Source of the DNA: Cupidesulfovibrio sp000226255
GTDB taxonomy: Bacteria; Desulfobacterota; Desulfovibrionia; Desulfovibrionales; Desulfovibrionaceae
DNA length: 64,000 bases
Reading direction: 5' to 3'
NCBI RefSeq assembly: GCF_003402415.2
Contig: NZ_AP036014.1
Span: 3,348,001 to 3,412,000 of the forward strand
Shown: piece by piece, positions 47,299-56,131 of the stretch
Layout: every line of letters begins with the position of its first letter
Numbering within the stretch: the stretch's first letter is position 1
Translations under genes and position numbers: made by a program
The notes under the pieces: model-generated
What the model saw: only the letters and a program-made list of their open reading frames with translations
What the model was told of the DNA's origin: nothing
The model's database searches: none

Positions 47299-48090
47299 TC
47301 AGTCCACCCAGACCACCTCGGGCACGTCGCGCGGGGGCACCCGGTGGTACTTCATGGCGGGCATGCCCAGCATCATGGCGCCCACCACGTCCAGGTCGTC
47401 TGCAAGGCCCAGCGCGACGCGGGTGGCCTCGTGGTTGCGGGCGGCCCACATCACCAGACCGGCCCAGCAGGTGCCGATGCCCCGCGCCGTGGCCGCGAAA
47501 TCCAGCGTGGTGGCGGCGATGCCGCCGTCGCACGCGCCGAAGTTGTAGGTTTTCGGCGCGGTACAGTAGGCCAGGTGCGGCGCGCCGCGCAGCACCTTGT
47601 CGCCGTCGGCGGCAAACGCCGCCAGCGCATCCGGGTAGTAGCCCGAAACACTCAGCCATTCGGAAACCACCCCGGCCATCGCCCGCGACGCGGCGGCGGA
47701 GCGGATCACGTGCCAGCGCAGCAGGCGGCTGTTGCGGGCGGTGGGCGCGTGGCGCACCACGTCCATCAGGTCGCGCAGGGTGGCGTCCGGCAGCGGGCGC
47801 GGCGAAAAACGACGGATGGAGCGCCGGTTGCGGATCAGCGCATCCATGGCCGTTGCGTCGGCCTGCCCCGGCTGCACCGGCAGGAAGGACGCCAGCGGCA
47901 GGCGGGCGTGGCGCAGGGCGTTGGTGGGGCACACGGCCACGCAGTGGCCGCAGTCGATGCATTGCTCCGCCGCGTCGGGTACCGGCACGGGATGGCCGTT
48001 GACGTCCGGTTGCAGCAGCCCCTTGGGGCAGGCGGCCATGCAGTGGCCGTCGCCCGTGCAGGCATCCGTATCAAGGGTGAACAGTTCCAT
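47299..48090 (-). CDS. Ferredoxin-fused nitroreductase
   Basis: The product has 263 residues. The N-terminal 60 residues are a two-cluster ferredoxin: CTGDGHCMAACP and CIDCGHCVAVCP. Residues 80-263 are a nitroreductase-fold flavin domain starting RNRRSIRRFSPRP, with the typical ARNSRLLRW FMN site. Such fusions pass electrons from low-potential donors to flavin substrates, for example in nitro or quinone reduction. The substrate is unknown. The start at 48090 follows AAGGAGG by 7 bases and is preferred over upstream methionines. Confidence 0.93.
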   Translation of the reverse strand: MELFTLDTDACTGDGHCMAACPKGLLQPDVNGHPVPVPDAAEQCIDCGHCVAVCPTNALRHARLPLASFLPVQPGQADATAMDALIRNRRSIRRFSPRPLPDATLRDLMDVVRHAPTARNSRLLRWHVIRSAAASRAMAGVVSEWLSVSGYYPDALAAFAADGDKVLRGAPHLAYCTAPKTYNFGACDGGIAATTLDFAATARGIGTCWAGLVMWAARNHEATRVALGLADDLDVVGAMMLGMPAMKYHRVPPRDVPEVVWVD

Positions 48091-48273
48091 GCGGGCCTCC
48101 TTGGGCGATATGCCCATGGAGCCCTTTTGCCATGTACGGCGGATTCGGCAAGAAGGCACAATGGGGGAAGCGAGTACCCGGCAGGAAACAGGGGCACCAG
48201 CGCGAGACCGCCCCCGGCTCCCGCAAATCGGGGGACGGGGGCGGACAAGGAGGCAAAGGGGAAGCGAGCGGCG

Positions 48274-48972
48274 CTACCTGTCGGACAGGGCCAGCCCCGC
48301 CCCGCTGCCGATGAAGGCGACCCCCACGGTGCGGTTGTACCAGCGCGCGGCGCGGGTGGTGGCCAGCAGCGCCGCGATGCGCGACCCGGCCACGGCGTAG
48401 AGCATCATGCCCAGAAAGGCGATGACGGCCAGGTCCGCCACCAGCAGGGCGCTGCGGGCCAGGGTATCGCCGGGGGCCAGGAATTGCGGGAACAGCGCGG
48501 TGAAAAACACGATGGCCTTGGGGTTGCCCGCCGCCACGAAGAACGCCTGCGCGAACAGCTTGCGCGCGCCGGGGCCTCCATCGGCATCGGATGCGGGAAC
48601 GCCGGGCACACCGGGCGCGCCCGCGTCAGCCTCCCCGTCCATCACGCCGGACGCAGCTGCCGCCGCGTTCAGGGGTATGGCCGGGGCGCGCAGCATGCAC
48701 ACCCCCACGTACACCAGATAGGCCGCACCCGCGTAGCGCACCACCCGGAACAGGTCCTCGGACGCGGCCAGCACCACGCCCAGGCCAGCCACCGCCACCA
48801 GCGCCTGCAGCACCGACGCCACGGTGTTGCCCAGGGCCGACGCCAACGCGCGCCGCACGCCGTAGCGCACCCCGTGCGTCAGGGCCAGCAGCATGCTGGG
48901 GCCGGGGGTGATGGTGGCCACCAGCACCGTCAGCGTGTACACGATGAGAAAATTCCACGAGATGGACACCAT
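48274..48972 (-). CDS. LysE/RhtB-family amino acid exporter
   Basis: The product has 232 residues with six predicted membrane helices. The family motif TITPGPSMLLALTHGVRYG is near residues 20-38, followed by QAFFVAAGNPKAIVFF in the second half. A hydrophilic Ala/Gly/Asp-rich insert of about 30 residues (about 105-138) separates the halves. It likely exports an amino acid or homoserine-lactone-like compound. AAGGAG lies 9 bases before the start at 48972. Confidence 0.92.
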   Translation of the reverse strand: MVSISWNFLIVYTLTVLVATITPGPSMLLALTHGVRYGVRRALASALGNTVASVLQALVAVAGLGVVLAASEDLFRVVRYAGAAYLVYVGVCMLRAPAIPLNAAAAASGVMDGEADAGAPGVPGVPASDADGGPGARKLFAQAFFVAAGNPKAIVFFTALFPQFLAPGDTLARSALLVADLAVIAFLGMMLYAVAGSRIAALLATTRAARWYNRTVGVAFIGSGAGLALSDR

Positions 48973-49118
48973 GCTGGGCTCCTTGGCCTGCAAAGATGGG
49001 GGGCGCGGCGCGGAACCTGACGACAGGCAATGGGCACCGGAAGGCTGCCGCGCGCCTGCACGGCCGCGTCGTCACTCTCTACCCGCACGGCCGCCGCGCG
49101 GCAAGCGCCAGCACAGGT

Positions 49119-50258
49119 TCAGAACGGAGCGGCCAGCCCCTTTTCGGACAGCACCGCGCGGTACAGGTCCAGGGTGCGCCGGGCCATGGCGTGAATGTCG
49201 AACTCGTCGCGAAAGCGCGCGCCGTCGGCCGGGGGCAGGGCCAGCGCGTCCGCCAGCACCGTGGCGGGGTCGGCGTCGTCATCCATGAAGCGGATGCGGT
49301 CGTAGTAGCGGGCAATCTCGCGCACCGGCTCGGTGTGCCGGGCCATAACCGGCAGGCCGAAGGCGCACGCCTCCAGCACCACGCCGGGCATGCCCTCGGC
49401 CAGTTCCTCGGACGGAAAGAGCAGCGCGTCGAAGGCGCGATAGCAGGCGTGCACGTCCAGCCGCTGCCCGGCCAGCAGCACCACCCGGCCATCGCCGATG
49501 GCCGCCGCCTCGGCGCGCAGCCGGGCCTGACCGGCGTCGGATGCCCCGCCCCCCACCAGCAGCATGCGGGCGCGGGGGTTGGCGGCGTGCAGCCGCCGCA
49601 TGAAATCCAGCGCGAAGTCCACGCCCTTGCCGGTGGCCAGCCGCCCCACGAAGCCCACCAGCACATCTCCGGGGGCGATGCCGAATTCGGCGCGCACGTC
49701 GCCCGCCGGGCGCGTGAGCATGGCCTCGAAATCAACCCCGTTGTGCAGCACCGCGTTCATGCTCCGGGGCAGCCCTGTGCCCCGCACGAAGCCCTCCAGA
49801 GACTGCTGGGCCACATGCAGCACCCTGTCGGTGCACAGCCGGTGCACCAAGGCCTCCTGCACGGCCTGCTTGCGGCGTCCCAGGGCCGTGCCGGCATACC
49901 AGTGGTTGCCCGCCACGTGCACCTGGGCCACGCGCACCGGCACCCCGGCCAGGCGCGCGGCGATCATGCCGGGAATGTTGGCCCCCAGCGAATGCGTGTG
50001 CACCACCAACGCGCCATGACGGCGGAACATGGCGGACAGGCGGGCAATGCCCGCCGGGCTCCACTTGCCGCGCATGGGCAGGAAGTGGGTGTGCACGCCC
50101 CGGTCACGCAGCGCGTCGAAGAACACCCCGCGCCCCCGATAGGTGACCACATGCACCTCGAAGGTTTCTGCCAGCAGCGGCAGCACGGCGGCCAGGCGGC
50201 GCTGCACGCCGCCCACGTCGAGGTTGTTGGTGACCCGGAAGAGCACGGGCTTGTGCAT
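49119..50258 (-). CDS. Family 4-type glycosyltransferase
   Basis: The product has 379 residues in a GT-B fold. The N-terminal half begins with NNLDVGGVQRRLAAVLPLL, and the C-terminal GT4 motifs are GFVGRLATGKGVDFALDF and SEELAEGMPGVVLEACAFGLPV with the E-x7-E pattern. It should transfer a sugar from a nucleotide-sugar to a glycan or lipid acceptor. There are no neighbouring polysaccharide genes, so the product is unknown. The start at 50258 gives the normal N-terminus; the longer upstream frame is a high-GC artefact. Confidence 0.92.
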   Translation of the reverse strand: MHKPVLFRVTNNLDVGGVQRRLAAVLPLLAETFEVHVVTYRGRGVFFDALRDRGVHTHFLPMRGKWSPAGIARLSAMFRRHGALVVHTHSLGANIPGMIAARLAGVPVRVAQVHVAGNHWYAGTALGRRKQAVQEALVHRLCTDRVLHVAQQSLEGFVRGTGLPRSMNAVLHNGVDFEAMLTRPAGDVRAEFGIAPGDVLVGFVGRLATGKGVDFALDFMRRLHAANPRARMLLVGGGASDAGQARLRAEAAAIGDGRVVLLAGQRLDVHACYRAFDALLFPSEELAEGMPGVVLEACAFGLPVMARHTEPVREIARYYDRIRFMDDDADPATVLADALALPPADGARFRDEFDIHAMARRTLDLYRAVLSEKGLAAPF

Positions 50259-50736
50259 GGTGTGTCCTGCGGTGCGAAACGGGGTTGCGGAACGGGCCGA
50301 CGTTCCCGATGGAGCGCGGGGCCGTGGAGCTTGCGCGGCCGGGATGCGCCGCGAAATGCATCCCGTGGATAGCCCACTCGCATTCCGGCGTCCAGACGCG
50401 GCGGACGTTCCGCAGCCCGGAGCCGTGCGCCACACCACCCGGCAATGCCCCGCCCCCGACAAACGGCGAAGGGCGCTCCCCGATGGAGCGCCCCCGTGTC
50501 GTGCCTGTGAAGGAGAAGGCATGGCGAAGTCTGCATGCGCCGCGCGGGCGGCATCCACGGCCCATCGGTCCCGGCATTCCCCCCGGAGGGGAACAACCTG
50601 ATGGCCCAGGCCCGGCGGGCACGCCGTGGGAAATCGATCCGGCGCGTTCCGCCCGCCGCCGCGCGGCGCGTCAAGTCTCATCCGTCGGATGACGGGTGCC
50701 GCCGTCGGCACCCGTCATCCATTTATCATCCCCGCC
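50259..50736. other. Intergenic region, 478 bp, with two hairpins
   Basis: A hairpin at about 50470-50492 (GGGCGCTCC with GGAGCGCCC) and a perfect 14-bp stem at 50687-50700/50707-50720 (GGATGACGGGTGCC). The latter lies 17 bp past the nrfA stop on the minus strand and should end that transcript. No supported gene. Confidence 0.65.
50687..50720 (-). terminator. Hairpin terminator after nrfA
   Basis: Perfect 14-bp inverted repeat with a 6-base loop, 17 bp beyond the nrfA stop. There is no T-run on the minus strand. Confidence 0.6.
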
Positions 50737-52323
50737 CTACTGGGCGGCGGAAACCAGCTTCTTCTGGCCGTCCCACACCTTGTCCGCCTTGGGCAGCGTG
50801 GGCAGGTACTTGAACCACTGGTGCGTCTTCATGTGTTCGGGGTCCTGTTGCAGCTTGCGGCTGTGCTTCAGGATGGGCGGCACGATCTTGTGGATGTCGC
50901 CCGCCAGGTCCTTGGCGATGGCGAAGCCGGTGGCCTCGCTGGCCAGGTCCACGGCCTGCTGGCTGTACTGCTGCGAAGAGGCCAGCGTGTCCAGCGCCTT
51001 GGCCGGGTTGTGGAAGCCCACGCTGTTCTCGGCAGACACGTAGTCCCAGAAGAACTGGCCCTTGCGCACCATGTCGCGCGCCTGGATCATCAGGTCGTCA
51101 TAGTTGGCGGGCTTGGCCCCCTGGAATTCCGAGGCCAGACGCACGGCCTCGTGCGCCTTCACCGACAGGTCCTGGGCCTTCAGCAACTGGTCGTAGGTCT
51201 TCTGCTGGCTGAACAGCACGCGCGAGCGCAGGTACTCGGGGCTCTTGTCCGAATGGCACTGGCGGCAGGCGCGCAGGTCCGGGTCCTTCAGGGGCGAGGT
51301 CCACCAGTGGCCCGAGATCTTCTTCTTGTCGTCGGTGCGGGTGTAGCCCATGTGGCAGTCCGCGCACGAAACGCCCGCCGCGCCGTGCACGCCGTTCTGC
51401 CACATTTCGTATTCGGGGTGCTGGGCCTTCAGCATGGGGGTCTTGGACACCGGGTGCACCCAGTCCACGAAGTTGCCCTCGAAGCCCTTGGCCTGCGAGT
51501 TCCCGTGGCTCTTGTAGTAGGTGTACATCTGCTGCGGGTCGTAGCCTTCGCCCCACGGGAACACCGGCTTCTTGGCCGGGCCGAATTCCTTGTCCTGGAA
51601 GTAGTATTCCACGTGGCACTGGCCGCAGACCAGCGAACGCTTGTCGTTGCGCGAAAGCTTGTCCCAGTCCTTGCCCTGCGCCTTCAGTTGGTCCTTCAGC
51701 GGTTCGCTGTACAGGCGCAGTTCCATGGTCTGCGGGTCGTGGCAGTTGGCGCAGCCGATGGTCTCGTCCTTCATGTCGATCTTGTCGCGGAACTCGTTGA
51801 CGTCCTTGGCCCAGAAGTCGTCGCCGTACTGCTTCACCCAGCCCATCATCTTGGGGGTCTTGCAGTTCCAGCAGGTGGCGGGCAGGCCGCCCTTCTCGGC
51901 ATAGGTGTTGATGCGGTCGATGTGCAGGAAGTCTTCCAGCGCCTTGGTATGCCCGCGCGCGTTGCGGTACTCGTAGCTGAACGGATAGCCCAGCCACAGG
52001 TTCTTCAGGTACGGCTGGGCGTGCTTGTAGCCCTCGGGCAGGGGGCTGACGTTGTCGTTCTTGTTGAACGGCACCGAGCCGTTGAACTCGGTCATCACGG
52101 TGCTTTCGTCGTTGCGTTCGTAGCTGGCGGCCTGCTGCGGAAATTCCTTCTTGAACGCGCTGTTGCGGGTCTCGTCCGCCGCCAGCTTGGTCTTGAACAC
52201 CGGAGTCTTCAGGTCCGACACGTCGGAACAGCCCGACAGAATGAAGGGAACGAGCGAAACGGCAAGCAGCAAGGCCCCCCTTCGGGCCATGCCGCACGCC
52301 TTGCGAAGCGACAGCTTATCCAT
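50737..52323 (-). CDS. nrfA: Cytochrome c nitrite reductase catalytic subunit
   Basis: The product has 528 residues. A lipoprotein-type signal peptide ends at FILSGC. Five heme sites are present: CWNCK, the lysine-ligated catalytic heme diagnostic of NrfA, then CANCH, CGQCH, CADCH and CRQCH. It reduces nitrite to ammonium with six electrons in the periplasm and protects sulfate reducers from nitrite. It overlaps nrfH by 8 bp and would receive electrons from it. The divergent kinase and sigma-54 regulator are the likely controllers. Confidence 0.98.
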   Translation of the reverse strand: MDKLSLRKACGMARRGALLLAVSLVPFILSGCSDVSDLKTPVFKTKLAADETRNSAFKKEFPQQAASYERNDESTVMTEFNGSVPFNKNDNVSPLPEGYKHAQPYLKNLWLGYPFSYEYRNARGHTKALEDFLHIDRINTYAEKGGLPATCWNCKTPKMMGWVKQYGDDFWAKDVNEFRDKIDMKDETIGCANCHDPQTMELRLYSEPLKDQLKAQGKDWDKLSRNDKRSLVCGQCHVEYYFQDKEFGPAKKPVFPWGEGYDPQQMYTYYKSHGNSQAKGFEGNFVDWVHPVSKTPMLKAQHPEYEMWQNGVHGAAGVSCADCHMGYTRTDDKKKISGHWWTSPLKDPDLRACRQCHSDKSPEYLRSRVLFSQQKTYDQLLKAQDLSVKAHEAVRLASEFQGAKPANYDDLMIQARDMVRKGQFFWDYVSAENSVGFHNPAKALDTLASSQQYSQQAVDLASEATGFAIAKDLAGDIHKIVPPILKHSRKLQQDPEHMKTHQWFKYLPTLPKADKVWDGQKKLVSAAQ

Positions 52324-52795
52324 CGGCGACCTTCCTTGTGCTGATCGGCGTCATGCGCATGTGCTGGACGTTGCGGTGGCAGTCCACGCAATAGGGTTTG
52401 GAATCCATGCTGGCCACCTGCGTGTTGGTCATGGTGTGGCATGCCTTGCAGTTGGCGTTGACCACGTCCTTGGTGGACTGGCCCGAATGGATCACGTCGT
52501 CCGGCCTGCCCAGCGTGTTCATGTACACGTCCTTGGCCCCCGCCACTGCCTTGAAGGGCAGCTTTGCGGCCAGGTTTTGCGGAGCGTGGCACTCGTTGCA
52601 GGCAAGCTTGGCATGGGTGGACGCCTTGTGGGTCAACGCCGCCTCCTGCATGATGTGACAGCTCGCGCAGAACGGACGCCGGTCCGTGACCTTCATCCCG
52701 AAGCCCGCCCCCGCCGCCAGCACGACCCCAAGGGTCGCCCCGACGACGATGAGCCGCAGCCCGGTGCGTCCGTTGCGAGGTGCTTCCTCTGACAT
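52316..52795 (-). CDS. nrfH: Cytochrome c quinol dehydrogenase NrfH
   Basis: The product has 159 residues. One N-terminal membrane helix (about 13-35) anchors a periplasmic tetraheme domain with CASCH, CNECH, CKACH and CVDCH. The first site continues as CASCHIM, which supplies the methionine ligand typical of NrfH. It oxidises menaquinol and passes electrons to NrfA in a stable membrane complex. A GGAGG site lies 5-9 bases before the start. It is the first gene of the nrfHA operon. Confidence 0.97.
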   Translation of the reverse strand: MSEEAPRNGRTGLRLIVVGATLGVVLAAGAGFGMKVTDRRPFCASCHIMQEAALTHKASTHAKLACNECHAPQNLAAKLPFKAVAGAKDVYMNTLGRPDDVIHSGQSTKDVVNANCKACHTMTNTQVASMDSKPYCVDCHRNVQHMRMTPISTRKVADG

Positions 52796-53104
52796 TTCCG
52801 CCTCCTTGCTGTGGAGCGCGCCCGCCCCGCCGCGCGCGGCCGGGGGTTAGCCTCTCCGGGTGCATCCGTGCCCGCGCCCGTTCAGCCCGACGGGTGCGCA
52901 CGGCACATGGTAGGGCACAGTGTTCAAGACCCGTGCCGTTGCGTGAAATCCCGCACATTCTTTCGTTCAAAAATAATTACAACGAGTTGTCACAGGCCCC
53001 ATAATCGTTTGGTGGCGGTTTGGGCCTTGTACTTGTCAGATAAACATGACAATCAGACAGAAAAACCTGACCGAGTCAGCCTTTTCAGACAAGGGGAATG
53101 CCCC
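52796..53104. promoter_or_regulatory. nrfH-kinase divergent control region
   Basis: This 309-bp AT-richer region holds a candidate sigma-54 promoter for nrfH on the minus strand at 52923-52938 (CGGCACGGGTCTTGAA against TGGCAC-N5-TTGCA) and a 20-bp palindrome TTGTCA-N8-TGACAA at 53033-53052 with a further TTGTCA half-site at 52987-52992. The spacing, about 100 bp upstream of the promoter, suits an enhancer site for the NtrC-type regulator encoded nearby. Confidence 0.6.
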
Positions 53105-56100
53105 ATGACACGACCTGCGAACACCCCGGCGGGCGGCCCCGGAAAAAGCCTGAGGGCGCGGCTGCGCCGCAAGCGGCCCACCCTGCGCTGGAACATCCAG
53201 ACCTTCATCGTCCCGGCGGTGCTGGTGGCCCTGTGGGGCGTGCTGCTGCTGGCCCTGTACCAGTGGAACGCCCGCAACGAGGCGGCCCACGTGCGCGAAC
53301 TGGCGCTGTTGCAGGCCCGGGCGTTCTTTTCGCAGATCGTCTCCACCCGGGCCTGGAACGCGGCCCACGGGGGGGTGTTCGTCCTGGCCAGCGACCTGGG
53401 CCAGCCCAACCCGTGGCTGCCGCCCGACGAACGCACCCTGCTGGCCGCCGACGGCACCCTGCTCACGCGCATGAACCCCGCCTACATGACCCGACAGATC
53501 TCGGAATTTCTCACCTCCAGCCAGGGGGTGAGCTTTCGCATCACCAGCCTGCACCCCTTGCGGCCCGAAAACGGCGCGGATGCGTGGGAAACCGAATCGC
53601 TGCGGGCCTTTGGCCGGGGCGAGCGGGAAACTTTCACCCTGGTGCAGGCCCATGACGACGCCGGGCTCGACGCCGCTGCGGTCCCGGCCCATGCCGAGAC
53701 GCGGCACAGCCCCAGCTTCCGCTACATGGCCCCGCTCATGGCCGACCGCTCATGCCTGGGCTGCCACCGCACCGCCGACGACACCGTGGGCGGGCTGCGC
53801 GGGGGCATCAGCGTGTCCATCGCGGCCACGCCGCTGCTGGCCCTGGAACGCCAGCGCCTGGATCAGATGGGCCTGGCCTATGCCATCATCGGGGTGGTGG
53901 GGCTGCTGGGCATCGGCGGGGCGTCGTTGCAGGTAAGCCGCAAGAAGGCCCTGGCCGAGGCGGCCAACCGCATGAAAAGCGCCTTTCTGGCCAACATGAG
54001 CCACGACATGCGCACTCCGCTCACCGGCATCATCGGCATGGCGGAACTGCTGTCCGGCTTCCAGCCGGGGGCGGCCACCGACCGGACCGACAGTCCCCCC
54101 ATTCAGGGGGAACCGGGCGGACAGGGGGAGCCGGACGGACAGGGAACACCGGCTGCGACAACGCAGGCAGAAGAGGCCGCCGCCCCGCCCCGGGAACGCC
54201 GCGCCCGCTACAACGAATATCTTGGCCAGTTGCGCTGCGCCGCCGCGAACCTTCTGGAAATCGTCAACGACATCACGGACTTTTCCTGCCTGGAATCGGG
54301 CCGCATGCGCCTTGCGCCGCGCACCTTCCGGTTGCGCCCCTCGCTGGAGGCGTGCCTGGGGCTGTTCCGCTTCGCGGGTGAGCGCAAGGGGCTTTCACTG
54401 TCGCTGCACGTGGCCGAAAACGTGCCCGACGCGCTGTTGGGCGACGACTTCCGGCTGCGCCAGGCCCTGGGCAACCTTATCGGCAACGCGGTGAAGTTCA
54501 CCCGTGAAGGGGGCATCGCCGTGGTGGTGAACCGCGTGCCCGCCCCCACCGGGTCGATGGCCCAGGCCGGGGCGGCCGACCCCACCGGAACGGGCGGGCG
54601 CGGCGTGCTGCTGCGCTTCGCCGTGGTGGACACGGGCGTGGGCATTCCGCCGGAACAGCAGGAATCGATCTTCGAGAGCTTCGTGCAGGGCGAGGCGGCC
54701 AGCGCCCTGTGCCTTGGCGGCACCGGCCTTGGGCTTGCCATCTCGCGCGAGATCGCGCGGATGCTGGACGGCGACATCGGCGTGTCCAGCACGCCCGGCC
54801 AGGGCAGCGAGTTCTGGTTCACCGCCCGCTTCGACGTGGCGGGGCCGTTCGGCAAGGACGACGTCCCCACCGCCTGCGAGGCTGCCCTGGGTTCGCAGGC
54901 CGACCCAGCCGGGGCCGTCTGGCATGTCGGTCCTTCCGCCCAGTCCAACCCGTCCGGCCCGCCCGGCCCTTCCGCCCTTTCCGGGCACGGCGGCGAAACC
55001 ACACGCTCCGCCCCACCCGCCCCGCTCCGGCTGCTGGTGGCCGACGACAACCCCGTGAACCGCCTGTTCATGCAGGACGTGCTGCGCAGCGCCGGGCACG
55101 AGGTGGCCGTGGCCGAAGACGGCGTGCAGGCCCTGCGCCTGCTTGAGGAAATCCGACCGGACATGGCCCTGCTTGACGTGCGCATGCCCGGTTGCGACGG
55201 CACCGAGGTGGTGCGCCGCCTGCGCGCGGGCCAGGTGCCGGGCGTACCGGCGGGCCTGCCGGTGCTGGCCGTCACCGCGTCGGCCGTGGGCCGGGAAAGC
55301 GCGGCCCTGCTCGGCGAAGGCATGACCGGCTGCGTGTGCAAGCCGCTGACGGCGGCCATGCTGCTGGCGGCCGTGGCGGACGCCGCCGCCGGGGGCACGC
55401 CGCTGGAATGTCCCGGCTCCGGCGGCTACACGAACGGCATGCACCACTGGCGCGACGGCAGCGCCGGGGCCGACCCCGTGACCGGGGCCGCTCCGGCAAG
55501 CCCCACCCGGCACCCCACGCATCCGCCGTCCAGCGAGTTTGGCCAGCTCGGCCAGTTCGGCCAGTCTGACCAGCCTGCCCCCTCCGCTCCGTCCGCTCCG
55601 TCCGCTCCGTCTGGCCCCCCGCGCGACCACGCGGCTTCGGCCCCTGCATCATCAGACATCATGGACGAGGCCGCCGCACTGGATGCCCTGGGCGGCAACC
55701 GGCCCCTGTTCGTGAAGCTGTGCCAGGCCTTTCTGGACGAGGTGGCGACGCGGCGCGCCGCACTGGTGGATGCCGTGCATGGGGGACGGCGGCAGGATGC
55801 CCTGCGCGAGGCGCACGCCCTGCGCAACTCGGCGGGCATGCTGCGGCTCTCGGCCCTGCACGGGCTGTGCGACGCCATGGAGGCCGAGGCGGGCCGCGCC
55901 GCGCCGGAAGGCGCTGCGGGTTCCGCCGCCACCGCCGGGCCATCGGCCGACACTCTGGCCGACCTGCTGGCGCACCTGCTGCCGGTGCTGGACGCCGGGG
56001 TGGCCCGCGTGCGCGCCGTCACCACACGCGCGGCGACCAAGACGGACGCGCGGGTGGCCAACGCCGCCCCCGACAACGCCCCCGACACCGCAACGCCGGG

Positions 56101-56131
56101 AACCGCCCCGGCGAAGGAGACACCCCGCTGA
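53105..56131 (+). CDS. Hybrid histidine kinase with c-type heme DUF3365 sensor
   Basis: The product has about 1008 residues. A membrane helix (34-54) leads to a periplasmic DUF3365/Tll0287-type domain with a c-type heme motif CLGCH at 217-221, then a second helix (about 258-278). HisKA follows with H300 in MSHDMRTPL, then HATPase (about 440-570), a receiver with D691 in LLDVRMPGCDG, a Ser/Ala/Pro linker and a C-terminal Hpt domain (AHALRNSAGML). It is divergent from nrfHA and overlaps the next gene by 1 bp. A periplasmic heme could sense nitrite, nitric oxide or redox state. The start at 53105 begins just before the first helix. Confidence 0.92.
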   Translation: MTRPANTPAGGPGKSLRARLRRKRPTLRWNIQTFIVPAVLVALWGVLLLALYQWNARNEAAHVRELALLQARAFFSQIVSTRAWNAAHGGVFVLASDLGQPNPWLPPDERTLLAADGTLLTRMNPAYMTRQISEFLTSSQGVSFRITSLHPLRPENGADAWETESLRAFGRGERETFTLVQAHDDAGLDAAAVPAHAETRHSPSFRYMAPLMADRSCLGCHRTADDTVGGLRGGISVSIAATPLLALERQRLDQMGLAYAIIGVVGLLGIGGASLQVSRKKALAEAANRMKSAFLANMSHDMRTPLTGIIGMAELLSGFQPGAATDRTDSPPIQGEPGGQGEPDGQGTPAATTQAEEAAAPPRERRARYNEYLGQLRCAAANLLEIVNDITDFSCLESGRMRLAPRTFRLRPSLEACLGLFRFAGERKGLSLSLHVAENVPDALLGDDFRLRQALGNLIGNAVKFTREGGIAVVVNRVPAPTGSMAQAGAADPTGTGGRGVLLRFAVVDTGVGIPPEQQESIFESFVQGEAASALCLGGTGLGLAISREIARMLDGDIGVSSTPGQGSEFWFTARFDVAGPFGKDDVPTACEAALGSQADPAGAVWHVGPSAQSNPSGPPGPSALSGHGGETTRSAPPAPLRLLVADDNPVNRLFMQDVLRSAGHEVAVAEDGVQALRLLEEIRPDMALLDVRMPGCDGTEVVRRLRAGQVPGVPAGLPVLAVTASAVGRESAALLGEGMTGCVCKPLTAAMLLAAVADAAAGGTPLECPGSGGYTNGMHHWRDGSAGADPVTGAAPASPTRHPTHPPSSEFGQLGQFGQSDQPAPSAPSAPSAPSGPPRDHAASAPASSDIMDEAAALDALGGNRPLFVKLCQAFLDEVATRRAALVDAVHGGRRQDALREAHALRNSAGMLRLSALHGLCDAMEAEAGRAAPEGAAGSAATAGPSADTLADLLAHLLPVLDAGVARVRAVTTRAATKTDARVANAAPDNAPDTATPGTAPAKETPR

